NCBI GenBank assembly: GCA_003988855.1
Contig: QYAI01000121.1
Span: 235,923 to 299,922 of the forward strand
Direction: 5' to 3'
DNA: 64,000 nt
From: Arachnopeziza araneosa
Taxonomy: Eukaryota > Ascomycota > Leotiomycetes > Helotiales > Arachnopezizaceae
Within the stretch, counting starts at the first letter, position 1. Each line of letters opens with the position of its first letter. The notes under the pieces were generated by a model. That model saw only the letters and a list, made by a program, of their open reading frames with translations. It was not told the DNA's origin and ran no database searches. The position numbers and the translations under genes were made by a program. This document shows, one piece after another, positions 32,787 through 45,500 of this stretch.

Positions 32787-33349
32787 ATGCACAGCCTTAC
32801 ACTACCTGAACTGCACGCCACATGTCCTGGACGAAAAACACGAGTCTTGAAAACTGTAACTAACTCAACACAGGCCAGCAAGCCTACCCACAACAATCCC
32901 TCAACTCCTCCAAATGACACTTTGTCAATCCCTCCAACCGACGCTCCGTCGATTCCTCCGAGGATTACTGTAAGTCATGAATCAACCCCAAAATCCAAAA
33001 ATCAACCAACTAACTAGCTACCCAGCCCTCGAGGTATCTCTCCCCCTTGTCCCACCGAATCTCCTGATCAATTGATGAGTCGACCGCATCATGATGTCAA
33101 CCAGATACTGTTGTTGCCAATGAATGATGTAGGCGGCTCAACAATTGATGAGGAGTTTCGGTTGAACAGCGGTGAATCGGCTTCTATCGACTTGACTCGC
33201 CCTTCCTGCTCTCCCACACGACAAATACCTTGCTGCTAATGTCTGTACTAGACCCGTCTTCCTCGGCTACTACCAAGCGAACAAGTAAGTACCTATCTCT
33301 TTTCTAATCAATTTGTGTTCCAGGTCGTGTGGCAAGCAGTTCAGTGTAA
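32787..33349 (+). CDS. Tentative small spliced gene, Pro/Ser-rich product
   Basis: Proposed exons are 32787-32969, 33018-33171, 33252-33284 and 33324-33349. The first intron (48 nt, GTAAGT donor, ctaactag end) keeps the frame and joins SIPPTDAPSIPPRIT to LPSPRGISPP. If the later two introns are not used, the frame stops at 33239. A third good donor/acceptor pair (33285-33323) favours the longer form. The product is about 131 residues, rich in Pro and Ser, and has no signal peptide or known domain. The start is uncertain because an upstream intron-like unit (32710 to about 32771) precedes it. It may be a non-coding spliced transcript. Confidence 0.3.
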
Positions 33350-33656
33350 ACCAATTTTTTTTCTCCAACATTATTCTACTTATTAATACCTACCTAGGTA
33401 CTCATCTTTATGACTCGGTTATGAGAATGACTAAGGAGGGAAGGAGTATAGTTCGAAAATTAATAGCGAAATGCGACTGGAGGTTCAAGTAAATGGACTA
33501 TTCACAAAGTTGTGCAATGGAAGGTCATGTCATAAGAAAACACCTGCATGAAACGAGTCTTTGGTATTGAGTTCACTCTCTAGGGATTCTAGAGATATAT
33601 GCATTTCCCAACCTCATCATAAATGCGTGCTTCTTCTAAATCATACATGGTACACT

Positions 33657-36313
33657 CTATGCGCAGTACACATAACCTCCGCCATCATTGCGCTCAAGGT
33701 ACTCTTTATCGATCAATTCTACTTGTATTAGCACAAATTTGATCAAAGAGACAAAGACGACTTACTATCGATATTTGACTTGATCTGCGACAACTCTACC
33801 GCACCCCTCTTCTTGGTTTGCTCAATAACCTCTGATACTAAATTCGCATGTGTCATTTGTTTTCGGCTCTTCATAATCCGTACAATTGCGGCTTGAGTTT
33901 CGTACTGTCTATCTTGCTGCACTCGTTCATGCGTCTCTTGCACCTCCTCCTTCGTCTCTTTTAACTGGATCTGATTGATCTTGACCTTAAATTTCGGATG
34001 TACAAAAGCTAAGTTAACCGTGAAAGTATCGGTGTGAACGATCTCACGGCCTTTGGGATGCTTGGTTAACACAGAGACCTTGCCACAAGCAAGAGACTGC
34101 AGAGTTCGCTCAAGTTCGACGTCGACGAGGCCACAGGCAGATTGAATTGATTCGTAGGAGAGTGCTTCGCCTGGTTTGAGATCATTAAAAAGAACAAGCA
34201 CGATGGCTTGAAAAGCGGATACGAGAAGGTCTTTCGCTCCCTTATTGAACTGAGCCTTGACTACGCTATGAGCGAGTGAGTGCTTCCAAGTCAACCGTCG
34301 TCCGGTGTGTTTGTTCATATAGAAGCGTTCATATTTTTCAAGATGCTTGACCACTTCAGCCGGAAGGTTGACTTTGACATCAGGGTAAGTAGGCCAGGCA
34401 GCGGCGAAAAGAACCGAAACTTGAAGGTCTAAAGTCGTCTTGCTGGTATTGTTAAGTGATTGCTTATAGGCTACCATCTCATCTTGAGCAATCTCTTGGT
34501 CTTTGAACATCTGTTCCAGGTTGTGTGTGAAAGTGTAGCCACATTCTACTTTTAATTTCGCAAGCATGTTTCTCTCTGCGTCGTGACTTGCACTTCGAGC
34601 CATTAGAAGTCTTTTGGCCAGATCCTTCTTGTAAAAAGCCTCAAATACATCCTTTCCTTCGATGAATCTGAATAGCTCCAAAGCCTGTTCTAATTGACGG
34701 TCTAACTCGGCGTCTTCATCTCCTGTACTAGACTGGCCTTGCTTTTCAGCAGCATCTCGATCCTGGGCATCTGAGACTAGAGATCTTGGAACAGCCTTCA
34801 GACCTCCTCTTAGAAGTGAATCCATGTACTTTGCAATCATCTCGCCAACTTTCGAAGTCTTGGAACCCCAGGCTGACATATTCTTGTTATCGTTCATGAA
34901 ATTGCCGAATGCTTCCCTCAAACTATATGAAAACGACTCGTCTTTCTCAAATGCATCCCGGATAACGATATCTAGAGCTCTCTTCAACTCCAGTAACCGG
35001 ACTACCATCTCATCAACTTTCTCCTTGTCACTAACTATTGATGAGCCAACTGTTTTGATATAGGTCTCGAAGGGGCGTTTCAATTCTTGTTGGATATGAG
35101 ATAGCTTTAATAGGGCGTACAGTGATCTCAAAGACGACAAGGCGTTAGCATCAAGGAGCTTGGCAAGTCCAGTCTGGCTGAGAAGGATATGGGTGCCATC
35201 GGTGATCAAGCAAGTATGAGCTGAATCGAGGAGACTTCTTTTTGAAGTGCTGTCAAAGTTGTATGCGTCACACCGGAAAGCTTCTCGACTTAGGACACTA
35301 TCGCAAGCGGATATGTAATCCTTCATACTAGAATTGCTGCGGTCTAGAGCAAAAGCGCAAAAATATTTCTTACTTTCCTCAAGGAATTGAGGCTCGAATA
35401 ATTTGGTGTAATTCCCAAAGATGTGTAACATTTGTATCGACTCCCGTAATAAACTTGAGTCGAAGAGGTCTTCCTGTCTCGCACGATCAAATTCTATTAG
35501 CGCGCAGATATCTGATACAATTCTCTCCCCAAGCCGGTTGCCATCCTTGGTTTTGCCCCTTGTGAAGACTGCATGGCGGAATTGTTGGATCCCTAAGTCT
35601 TCTAATTGCGGAAGATCTTTCGTATTAAGTAGATAAGTTCGGTCGAGGTAGCTGAATATCGAGCGGAGTAGCGTCTGTAGACATTATTAGTTGAGCTTCG
35701 AACAATTACAACGATGACCCACTGATTGATTATTCCATATTGTCCAGAATTTATGCACGGCTCGAAGTGTGCCGACTTTGGTTGACTCGGATTCCTCCTC
35801 GATTTGTGGCAAGAGCTGCTGCTCAAGATATGCCTTGCATCGCTCTCTGAAATGTACAAACAGCTCCTCAGCTTGTCCACGACGACAGATAACCTCTACA
35901 CCTCGGCATAAAACTTCTAAAGGTGAATCTGGTTGTTTATGGTTGAAGACAGATGTTAAAGCAGAGTTCAACTCCTCCTTTGTTCTGTTATAATATTCAT
36001 CGATATCTTGCCGCGGGGTTGTTCTTAGGTTCTTGATTAACAATCTCTTTGCTCCCACACTTGGCTGGAAATTGGACGGGCGCGTTAGATCGATGACCTT
36101 CGGTCGAGATCCTATTCCCACGCCCTTACTCATGACCGAAACCCGTCCTAGATTTGCTGAGCTATGGGAGGTCTTTAATCGTTTCGAATCGGAGGAAGAA
36201 TGAAGCGCCGATTTCGTCTCGTTATGTGATTGTTGATTTAAAGATTTCCGCTTTAACGTAGATTGAGAGAGGGTAGTAATATTATCATCAGACGCGTCTT
36301 CGGAAGATGGCAT
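33657..36313 (-). CDS. cul4: Cullin-4 scaffold of the CRL4 ubiquitin ligase
   Basis: Three exons: 36313-35723, 35674-33766 and 33721-33657, with 48- and 44-nt introns. They encode 854 residues. The N-terminus is Ser/Lys-rich with nuclear-signal-like basic patches. Cullin repeats follow, with LRSIFSYLDRTYLL across the first junction. The cullin homology domain has FEAFYKKDLAKRLLMARSAS and later AFQAIVLVLFNDL. The WHB domain carries the neddylation lysine in IVRIMKSRK (about residue 800). The last exon adds the invariant-type ending IDKEYLERNDGGGYVYCA. Cul4 pairs with Ddb1 and Rbx1 in the nucleus to ubiquitinate replication and chromatin proteins. The frame is open upstream of 36313 but has no other ATG, so this start is the most likely. 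Confidence 0.95.
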
Positions 36314-36868
36314 GGACCCTTGTTGGACCTTCAAGTTACATGAAGGAGCTCGAGAATTGGTGCAATCCGGATGTTGAGGAAAGTTGGCAGTGCAGAGGTC
36401 TGGGAGTACAAACTTCTGCGGATTAGTTGAGTTTTGGGCGGGCAAATCTCTTGCATCTGCGTATCGGGACAGAGCAGTGAACTGTTTATTCTTTACGCTT
36501 CCGTTCTTCTCAACATGAAAGAAGGGATGAAGTGGTGCAGTGCATCGCCACTGGATTAACGGAGCTTATCGCCGGACTGGGGTATTGCGGTGATCACGTG
36601 ATATCGAAGTGGGGTACAAGGAATGAATAGAAGTGAAGTTTAAGAATAGAAAGATGAGGATTCCTCCGCTGAAAGACTAATTTGTAGGAGGAGCGTTTTA
36701 AAATGATCATATCTTTTATTGTGGACTCGATGATGGACTTCATACTCGTTTGAATGAGCGGAAAGTACCGACTCGAGGGGGAGATCTCGTTCTCCTGCTT
36801 CTTCAGTTTACCTGCCACTATTTTGTCTATCTGCTTTGTACAATATCCTAAACCGCTGATTTTGTGCT
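36314..36868. other. Intergenic stretch between nup192 and cul4
   Basis: Contains the 3' region of nup192 and the promoter and leader of cul4. A minus-strand frame (36594-36872) overlaps the end of nup192 but is explained by its terminal exon region. Nothing else was seen. Confidence 0.55.
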
Positions 36869-39800
36869 TCACGTGAATGATGTATATGTTGTTGATGCCT
36901 GTTTTTTCTGTGTCTTTTGATCATCGAGCTAAAGCTAATAAGTTTCTTGATCTTGTAGGGAATTCAACAGGTTGACTTACTTCTAGGAAGCCCGTGAATG
37001 AGATCAAAAGAATATATGATTCAGCTAGATCACTAATACATTCTTCAGATATGCCAGCACTAGACCCAAGTCCAGCTGATTTTTTCAGCATAGCAAGAAT
37101 GGAAAGTCGATTGTCGTTAAGAAATCTTCTTCCTTGATCAAGCGTCTGCTGATTTTGAGGACCTCGACTGAGAACTGTTGCACATATAATTCTCATGAGT
37201 GCCCCTAGTAGTTCGTAATGCTTTCCTACAGCACCGGGACCAGGGATATCTTCTCCTATTAGCTAGATGTAGAAGAATGATGTACTGGGCACTACTTACC
37301 AACCCCCAAATCAGGATCTACAGTAAACAATTCTGATTCTCTGATGAAATGGAAGAGTCCCGCATTAAACACGGTAGAAGCTCCAAAACGAGTTTGAGAT
37401 ATTTGAAGAAGAAGTGTCAGTCTCGCATGTACATATGATAGTTGTGTGGCAACGTCTGGGAATGATCAGTGAATATCATTAAAATTGCGATGTAGATTTT
37501 ACCTTCAACAGTGGTATTCTCTAGTTCGACTGATATATTCTGCACAGACTGGACAAGCAGTGCGATAAAGTTGAGCCGCGTCAAAGATTCGATGATGTAC
37601 TTGGACTTTTCTTTCTCACCCAACTTCACCAAAGCGCCGAGAACGAGCAATGCAGATATCCTACAAGTTGGTTCACCACCATTCGCGTCATCGCAGATGA
37701 CATCAATGAAGCGATCTCCGGCTGATTTGATAGTTTGGATATTGTGTCGCCGACGCATCCCAGTTAAGCTAGTTTCAGACATACCCACCATGTAGCGAAA
37801 ACAGATATTGTAGTAGTATTCTTTGAGAGAAATCTTGGTTCCAAGAGTGTTGATTGCTGCGAGGGATATCTGAAAGAGCGCAAAAAGACGCTCTCCTACC
37901 AAGTCTGCCATCTCACCCTTTTTGAAAGAATCAGAATTGAAATCTAGGCTGAAGAGTAGTGCTTTGGCAAGTCTCGCAAGCTCCGTGGCTTCCACGACGA
38001 TCTCAGTATTACTTTCTAACCGAGGCATAATGGTTTGAAGCGCTCTTAAAACCAAGGATGTCCGGGAGGTGTCATCAAAATCCCCACTTTCTAGCATCAT
38101 GAGGAGTAGTTGCACCCATGATTTTAAAACCTGAAGTCGAACTGTCTCAAGGACCTTGATTCGATTATCTTCAACGACATAGTTTATCAGTTCTTGGGCT
38201 TGAGTGTTTACTAAAAGTAGATCTTGAGGATTTTCCAAATGCTTTGCGTTGGTGAGTTCGGATCTTCTTAGAACAAGCAGTTCCTCAACTTTGACTATGT
38301 TATGTGTAGACGAGAGATCAACAGGGTCGTCCGCACAAGCTAATAGGTCGAGATCGTCAAACCACGGAAATGGAGGTGGCCTGGCCGGGCTCTCGAAATC
38401 CCATTCCATGAAGTCAAATAGGTCAAATATCGTCGCATGGTCCAACTTCTGACCATCATCACTGGTTGTCGATCCCAACAAGGTCTCTAGGATTCTCTGC
38501 TTCAGAGATGGTGAGGAGCCATGGGCAACTTGTCGCAATTCATTAGCCATATATTGAAGAGTTGGTGCTCGTCGAGCCAAGAATTCAGAGACACACGACA
38601 CTCCGGCGGACGAAGGAAACGAAGGATCAGCCATATCCACTCCATCCCAAGTCAAACCAGGTTGAATGACAATCTCCCGAACGAACATTATGAATAGAAA
38701 ATTGTTTGCCCGCAGCTCTGCGATTATAATGGGAGACGACATTGGCGACACCCAAAGTTCTTTGATAACTTGAAGCCCCTTTAATTTAAGCAGTACGAGC
38801 CATGATGCCATGCCGGTCTCATCTACCATAGGAAGATTAACGACCGAATCCAGGATTGTATGAAAAAGGGAAATATCTCGTGCGAATGATCCGTCTGGAT
38901 CAATAGAAAGCCCCTCTTTCCCGCATTTGAACCCAAGTAAGAGATGGGCTATATTTGGTTCACCAGGAGAAGTTCGAAGGCAAGCGATGATGAAGTCTAA
39001 TATTTGCACTTTGATAATGTATGCGGCAGATTCTGGACCTTGGTTGATATCGATATCGGTCTCCATTTCTTGGAGCAGAATAGCCGAAATAGTCTCTGCG
39101 TGATCATCGAGAATAGAAAGAGTTCTATTTCGACCTGATCCTCTGCCTAAGCCACTAGGTGGCATCGTGAGTTTTGAAGAAGATGAAAGTCTCTCGAGAA
39201 GTTTCAATGATGCAATTACCAACTCAGGGTGCCCAGTGCCACAATAGTGACCTAGGTCAGGGAAGATTTGCAGTCTATTGACGCCAAGAATTCCATCTTC
39301 AAAACTCCCAAAAGCAGCGTTTGAAACAGGAACCCGTCGATGATTTGGTTGAGATTTGATCAGAGGTCTGATGATGTCCAAATAGGTTGGTTGGAGTTCG
39401 AGGATAGAGTTAATGACATGTATGCCACGTAAAAGACATAGGACTAAAGGAGAATCCGGTGCTGAGGAGGCTATCTCCATTGGGGCTTGATGAATCGTAG
39501 CGAAAAGAGCAGACATAATCTTTTCGTTGAACATCCACTCCATCACTCTGGAGAAAGGATGAAGCATAACATAAGTCTGCAGATTAGAAGCTTTAATTGC
39601 TGAATCCATGGATACATTAGATTGGCTGGCAAGGATAATCAAATCCTCGTTGAACGTTTCCAGACAAGTTGCTATGAAGTCTAGACAAGTCAATTGGAGT
39701 AGTCGCCGCTGCACAATCTCTGAGTCGTTGGTCTCAGCCACCGGACGTCCAAAGATCTGTCCGAGAGCGAAATCGACGTATGGATCTATTCCAGGCTGAC

Positions 39801-42131
39801 GACTTGTAATCCCCAGGTTTTCAGGAAATGGCAATTCATCGTGCAACCCAGTATCATCAGAATATGGTAGTACCAGAGCGTGGAGTAGCTGAACAAAAGC
39901 ATTCGGCTCTTCATAACCAGCCGCTAATCCCCTCAGTATTGCTGCCATGGAAGCAGCTGTCGTGGTTGAGGTTGCATTCGAAGTCTTCGGCATCATCGAT
40001 GCTGGGGAATAGCCGCCGGTGATCCAGTGATCAAGAGCTGCCCAAATATAATCACTAGCTTCTCGCGTTTTGTGGTTAAGAAGCGCTCTGAGGGTTGTAA
40101 AAGCACATGCTCTAAGACGAGACCCAACTGCACTGCTAGCAAGTTGGAAAAGCATCTCGCTGAGGTGAAAAGATGGATGATGAGTAAAGAAAGACCTTGC
40201 AGTGTCGCTTTCAGCAGCAAGACGAGTGATGAGTCGCAAATAGCATTCAATCATGATCGCTTGCTCGGGGTCAACTTCGGCGATGCCAGCCTGTGGATTT
40301 CCAGGACGGAAAGACTGAGGCTGAGGCAGAGCAGGGTTCAGCTGTTTCATGAAAAATGTGAGCTCTTTGAATATGATGTTCCACGTTAGATTCTGGGTCC
40401 TCCGTAATTTACCAGACGCTGGTGCGCTCTCGTCAAGGAGGAAATGATGTGCCGCGGTTGCACATTCTTCATCCTCAGATATTGACTGAAGCATTTCGCA
40501 AAATGCACTGACGAGGGGAGTCGACGCTCTTTTGGATGCCCAATGCACGAAGCCGATCATTGAGCCATCTGGAACATCCCAGAACGCTTCTAAAGCTGCC
40601 TTGGGACGACCTTCAAATGCATTTGAGATAATGACAATAAATCTTTCCAGGTCCAAGTCGTGTTCCCGATCCTTGCTAAGTTGCCGTTGCTCATCTTCTT
40701 CCGCTCGCAGTTTTCTTAACACATCCGGCATATTCGTAATGAATCCTTCAACAAAGTTTTCTAGTTGCTCCATTAATGCTTCCTGAAAAAAGGTGTCGAA
40801 TGAAACAGAATCTGCTAATATTACCGGCGCTTTACGTTGTAACCATTGGCGAAGACCGTAGCGAGCTGGATCATGCCATTCAACAGATTTAACATCGAAC
40901 GATACAGATAACAGAAAATCAAAGGCACCGTCTTTAAGAGCTTCTGAGAATTGCTTATAGCGTTTCCTTGCCTCTGTTAAAAGCTTAGTGAGGGAAGTTT
41001 CAACTCGTTGATGCACTACATACCTTCTTCAAGTTGATTCTCCGGAATACTCCCATCGTGGTTCTCGCCATACCAACCGCCATGCTCAGCAAGCCATAAC
41101 ACACGGAAAGTAGCTTGTACATAGGGAAGTATCCAAGGCTTTTCTTCCAAAGGTAGAAGTCGATCGTGAAGGCTCCGCGCATCGGCGAGGCCACCAACTG
41201 CTTCAACACCACCGAAGCGTGTAATGCATGCTGTTAGTATGGGAAGGCTGTGGACTAAAAAAGGATCAGTCTATGATACTCTGGGGGAAAAGTTGATCTA
41301 CCTAGAAGATTGTCGTATTTGTCGGCAGTTTTCAAAGCTTCCAGCAGTGTATCAAAATCTGCTACGCTGGCATAATTTTCTTTCACCAAGTATAGCATGA
41401 TAATTCCTAGAGATTGATGTTGTGACACTAGACTGGCTCGTTGATACTCAATAGCTTGTTGAACTTCTTGTGGTTGTTGTCCCAATATTGAAGACTTATT
41501 CCCTTTATCTGCCAGACTCTGTAGCCACTTTCGGATATCGTCCATGCTCGTTAGACATCTCGCTGTGAACCTCGCCGATCCATTTTGAGGCAAGACTATT
41601 TGAGCTACCAAGCTTTGTAGATCTTCCCTTAGCGGTTCCGCCAGATCAATATCGGCAGACTGCTGTAAAAGTATGCAGAGGCAATCTAAAAGACATTTCC
41701 TCCGCTGATGGAACCGTAGTAAGCAGACTGTTAACACTGGACGACCAGAAGATTCAGCCTCGTCTTGTGCCTCGAGGAATATTCGTGCAGCATCGAGTTC
41801 GTCGAGGTTCAATTCGTCTGCAAGCTTCAATGCATTCTGCTGGAACTCTTCATTGACTGAGTATTGATCACCTGAAACTTCCAACTTTCCTGAAATCTTT
41901 GTTAGCTCATAGATTCCTCCATTGTCTCAGTCATTAGGCCGGCATACCAGTCAACAAGCTTTTCCGACTCTCCTCATTTCGAGCCTTCTTGTCCAACAAG
42001 GTCCTGAAATCTCTCATATGAGCATCTAATTGGGCACCCAATCGTTCGAGATTCGACAATCGTGATTCGGAGAGGGCCAGGAGGTCAGCGTATAAAGCTT
42101 GGAGGTTTTCCAAGCTGTTTATTTCGGCCAT
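36869..42131 (-). CDS. nup192: Nucleoporin Nup192 (Nup205 family), inner ring of the nuclear pore
   Basis: Seven exons: 42131-41948, 41889-41302, 41254-41024, 40973-37503, 37455-37300, 37255-36981 and 36928-36869. All phases agree, and they encode 1654 residues. The N-terminus starts MAEINSLENLQALYADLLAL. The protein is almost entirely helical repeats, as expected for this alpha-solenoid. The segment KPWILPYVQATFRVLWLAEHGGWYG matches the conserved N-terminal region of the Nup192/205 family. There are no membrane segments. Nup192 is a scaffold of the inner ring that holds Nic96 and Nup53. The final 60-nt exon (ending KKQASTTYTSFT) is the least certain part; alternative acceptors nearby would change only the last residues. 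Confidence 0.92.
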
Positions 42132-42583
42132 GGTTGAATTCGATGCGCCAGTGAGCGCAGGCTAACTGGTCAACGTCCGATGGCGAGCATAGAGAATAGA
42201 GCCTTGTGAAATCCGCTTCTGCAGTTTGAGAGGACCTCTTTGACGTTGTAAAGCCAAGATGGGAGCCTTAAACCTGTTGTTTAAAAGTTCCTGAAGCTGT
42301 TGCGAGATGTTGATTTTCCGCGTCGCTAGGCTGCGGCTGCCTGCAGGGTTTCGCGTCGCCTTTGTGGAGAAGATTTCCAGAACATCCAATTCTAACTATT
42401 CAACCATCACTCGTCAATCTGCTAATTGCCTAAGACTCACGTAATATCCGCTCCACCACTTTTCAGTGTCAAAGGTTCTCGCCCAAAGTTCACTCGTCGT
42501 CTGATCTCTATGAGTATTTACTTAGGAGAAGCTCCACAGCTTAGCATTTTTCCAGTGATGATTCTGGACCGAGCTTATTCGAC
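42132..42583. promoter_or_regulatory. Shared upstream region of nup192 and tel1
   Basis: The 452-bp gap lies between two head-to-head genes, so it must contain both promoters and 5' leaders. A minus-strand frame at 42162-42389 has no features. I see no specific binding site or TATA box. Confidence 0.6.
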
Positions 42584-45500
42584 ATGAAGGAGGAGGGACG
42601 AGAGTTTCGCCTCGATGGGATACTAGGTACACGGCTTCTGTCTTGCTACAGGTTCATACTAAACGGCGGCAGAATCTATCGAGTATGGCACGTCAGTCAC
42701 CGAAAAGACCAAGGGCCTGAACAGTAAGCCAGCCTTGTCTAGCCTCGAATACGGAAACTAATTTATTGGAGATTTAAAAACATGCTTTGAGCAGCCGTCA
42801 AATTTGTATGCCTGTTCTCTCCGATTTCCTCCTTGCATCAGCTAACCCTGTACCTAGGAACGCCCTCACCGATAAGTCGTACCATAGAATCTGTGAGATC
42901 CTCTTCAAGACTGCTCTCGGTGAGAAGACAGCCTACCTATCAACGAAAAAGAGTGCAAAAAATGGGGCAACTCTTACCCGTCTGGTAACATGTGGCGATT
43001 TATTACGACAGGTGGTCAAAGTTGGGATTATAAAACTGAAATCCAAGACTATTGAAGCGGTTGTGGACCATATAATCCAGACTCTGCCCAAATCCAGCGG
43101 TGGATTTTTTGAACCCCTCGTCCAGATATATCTTCGAACATTGAATATCATTTTTGACCGTCCAGCATATGTGGAGCATCTGAAGAACGAGGTGTGGTTG
43201 GATACGGTCGACTTCTGTCTCCGAGGGATCAATCACTATCTTGAGTGTAATAATGGCGAACCCATTAGCCTGGTCCGCAGTTTTTCGGGCCTCAGGGCAA
43301 ATCCATCAAGCTCAAGAGCACAATCTGTGTCAAGTACCGGCCCAGGCGAGTTGCAAGCAGGTACGCTAAATAAGCAGAACCTGGAAGAAGTCTTCCAAAT
43401 TCTACTATTTCTGGTTTCCTCTCCAAATGTACCTCTGATTGAAAGGTATTCTGTAATGGCCGACAGTACAATACGGTTCTTGCAGCTCCAAGGCTCAATC
43501 ATGGGCCATTCTAATGTCCTTGCGTTTTCGGTGATCAACAATATTCTACGAACGACTCGTTCAGATCGTACTTCCTTCTCTCAATCAGTCGCCGTGGAAG
43601 CAATTCCCATCATAGCCCGCTTTTGGCAAGGGAAGTCTGTGTCTAAAGATGAGATGTTGAATTCGGCGAGGGACGAGATGATGATTCTCATATTTCTTGT
43701 TCACCCACACCTTGAACGCGCTGTCAGAGATGGAAACACTCCAGATCTGCTCCCAAATTTGGAAGATTTAGTGGATGTGCTTCGTTTGGATCATACAATG
43801 CGATCCGAGCGTGACTCCACCCTGCAGCTGGACGATTTGGAAATGTCAGCTTTTGGGTCTGCTTCGCCGAGGCCGTTTCGTCTGAATGCATTTCAATTGA
43901 GATCCCACAATGTTCGAGCTGAACGTCATTGGGCAAATCTACAAGTTATCGGGATTCTGGAACAGCTTGTCAACCTAGGCTATGCGAACAGAACAGCCTC
44001 ACCAGCTGATGAGACTGAGATTGATGTTCACCCAAGCAAGCGACAACGAGTTCGTCAAACATCAGATCGTCTCCTTGAGCCCCTTCAATCTGAAAATGAG
44101 AATGTGCGGTTGTGCGGCTTACAATTTTTGCCCTTTATCCTTCAGAATATTGATCTCCCAGCTACGGCCTTGTCAGCTATGTTAGGGCAATTATTTAATT
44201 GTATAGGTGACAACAGTGGCGCTCTCAGCTCTTGGGCCTTGTTGGCAGTCGCGAGGTGAGTGTTGAGCTTCGTAACCGCAATTGTCCTAACGTGGTTGCA
44301 CAGTTGTACATTTCAAAGTGGTATTTCAAACATTCCTCCTGCTGAAAGCATGCGGCTATGGCGAGCTGGGATACGATGTCTTACATTCTCTGCGACTTGC
44401 CGTGCTTCTGCACTTGCACTGCATGCACTGATCGGAAGAAACGTTGTTCAATACCATGATGTTGGGGAAGATGTGGGTTCTATAGTCTCCGCTGCTAACA
44501 CAAATGGGCCAGCTGTTCTCTGTGACTCAAGTATTCTTTTAATGGCACATCTCCTGCATACTAGAGTTACAGAATCCCCCAGTGCCAGCCTGTCGGCTTC
44601 AAAACAAGTCATCCAGTGGCTATTTGCCAGATGGAATCCAGGTATATGAATTTTAGCGTCTTACTGATGTTGCTGACATGAATTTTTAGTCGATAAAGAT
44701 TTTGCGAATCATCAGGCAATCCACATCCAACCACATCATATTCTGGCTCTTCTTAGATCGTCTCTCGGTCTACATCAACTGCCAGTATCTGCAATGATTT
44801 CTCCTTGTGGGCAAGTCGCACAAGCCTGGCAGCACCACTTAAATACCAATGATATTATTCGATATTTGTTGCTAATTGAAAAATCTAGCCAAAACAGCTT
44901 GGAGTGGAATTGCCCCTCTTGTCCTAAAAGATCGAAACCTGACGAGGTTGTGTATACATTGAGTACTTCACATTTCCAATCCGTACAAAAAATTATCCTC
45001 GAGCCACTTCAAACAAAATGTACGAAAATTCTGCAAGACTGGAAAGAATACCTCTCAAATCGCACCTCGCCAGTCTCCGTTGATATGTACCAAAGCGCTC
45101 TTTATTGTTGCATTAGTCTGCTGTTTCTCACAAGTCATTTCACGAATACGGCTTTGGATTCATCTCAATCGTTTGCCACAACCGTTGTAGAACTTTCAAA
45201 GGAGCTGGTCGGTTTCCAGACTGAGATTGAAGCCAGAGATCCTGGCATAGTCCAAGCCCTTCGTGGTGTTCTCATTCTAGCTGTTCAGCCTGTTTTGCCT
45301 GCTTGTGGGACAGAGAGCTTCCGCAGACTGGTTGAAAAGTGTCCATATCTTGTGGCCTTCCTGACTTTGGTCGCTGACGAAAGCACAAAGCATATTTCTT
45401 ACTCAACACATCAGTCATTTGAAATAGATGAAGATTTCATGGAACTTGATGATGATTTCTCTATCCGAAAGGGAAACTCCAATGTTGAGATATCAGGAAC

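Noticed and set aside
42162..42389. 75-codon minus-strand frame between nup192 and tel1
   Set aside because: Basic, without motif, and inside the shared promoter.
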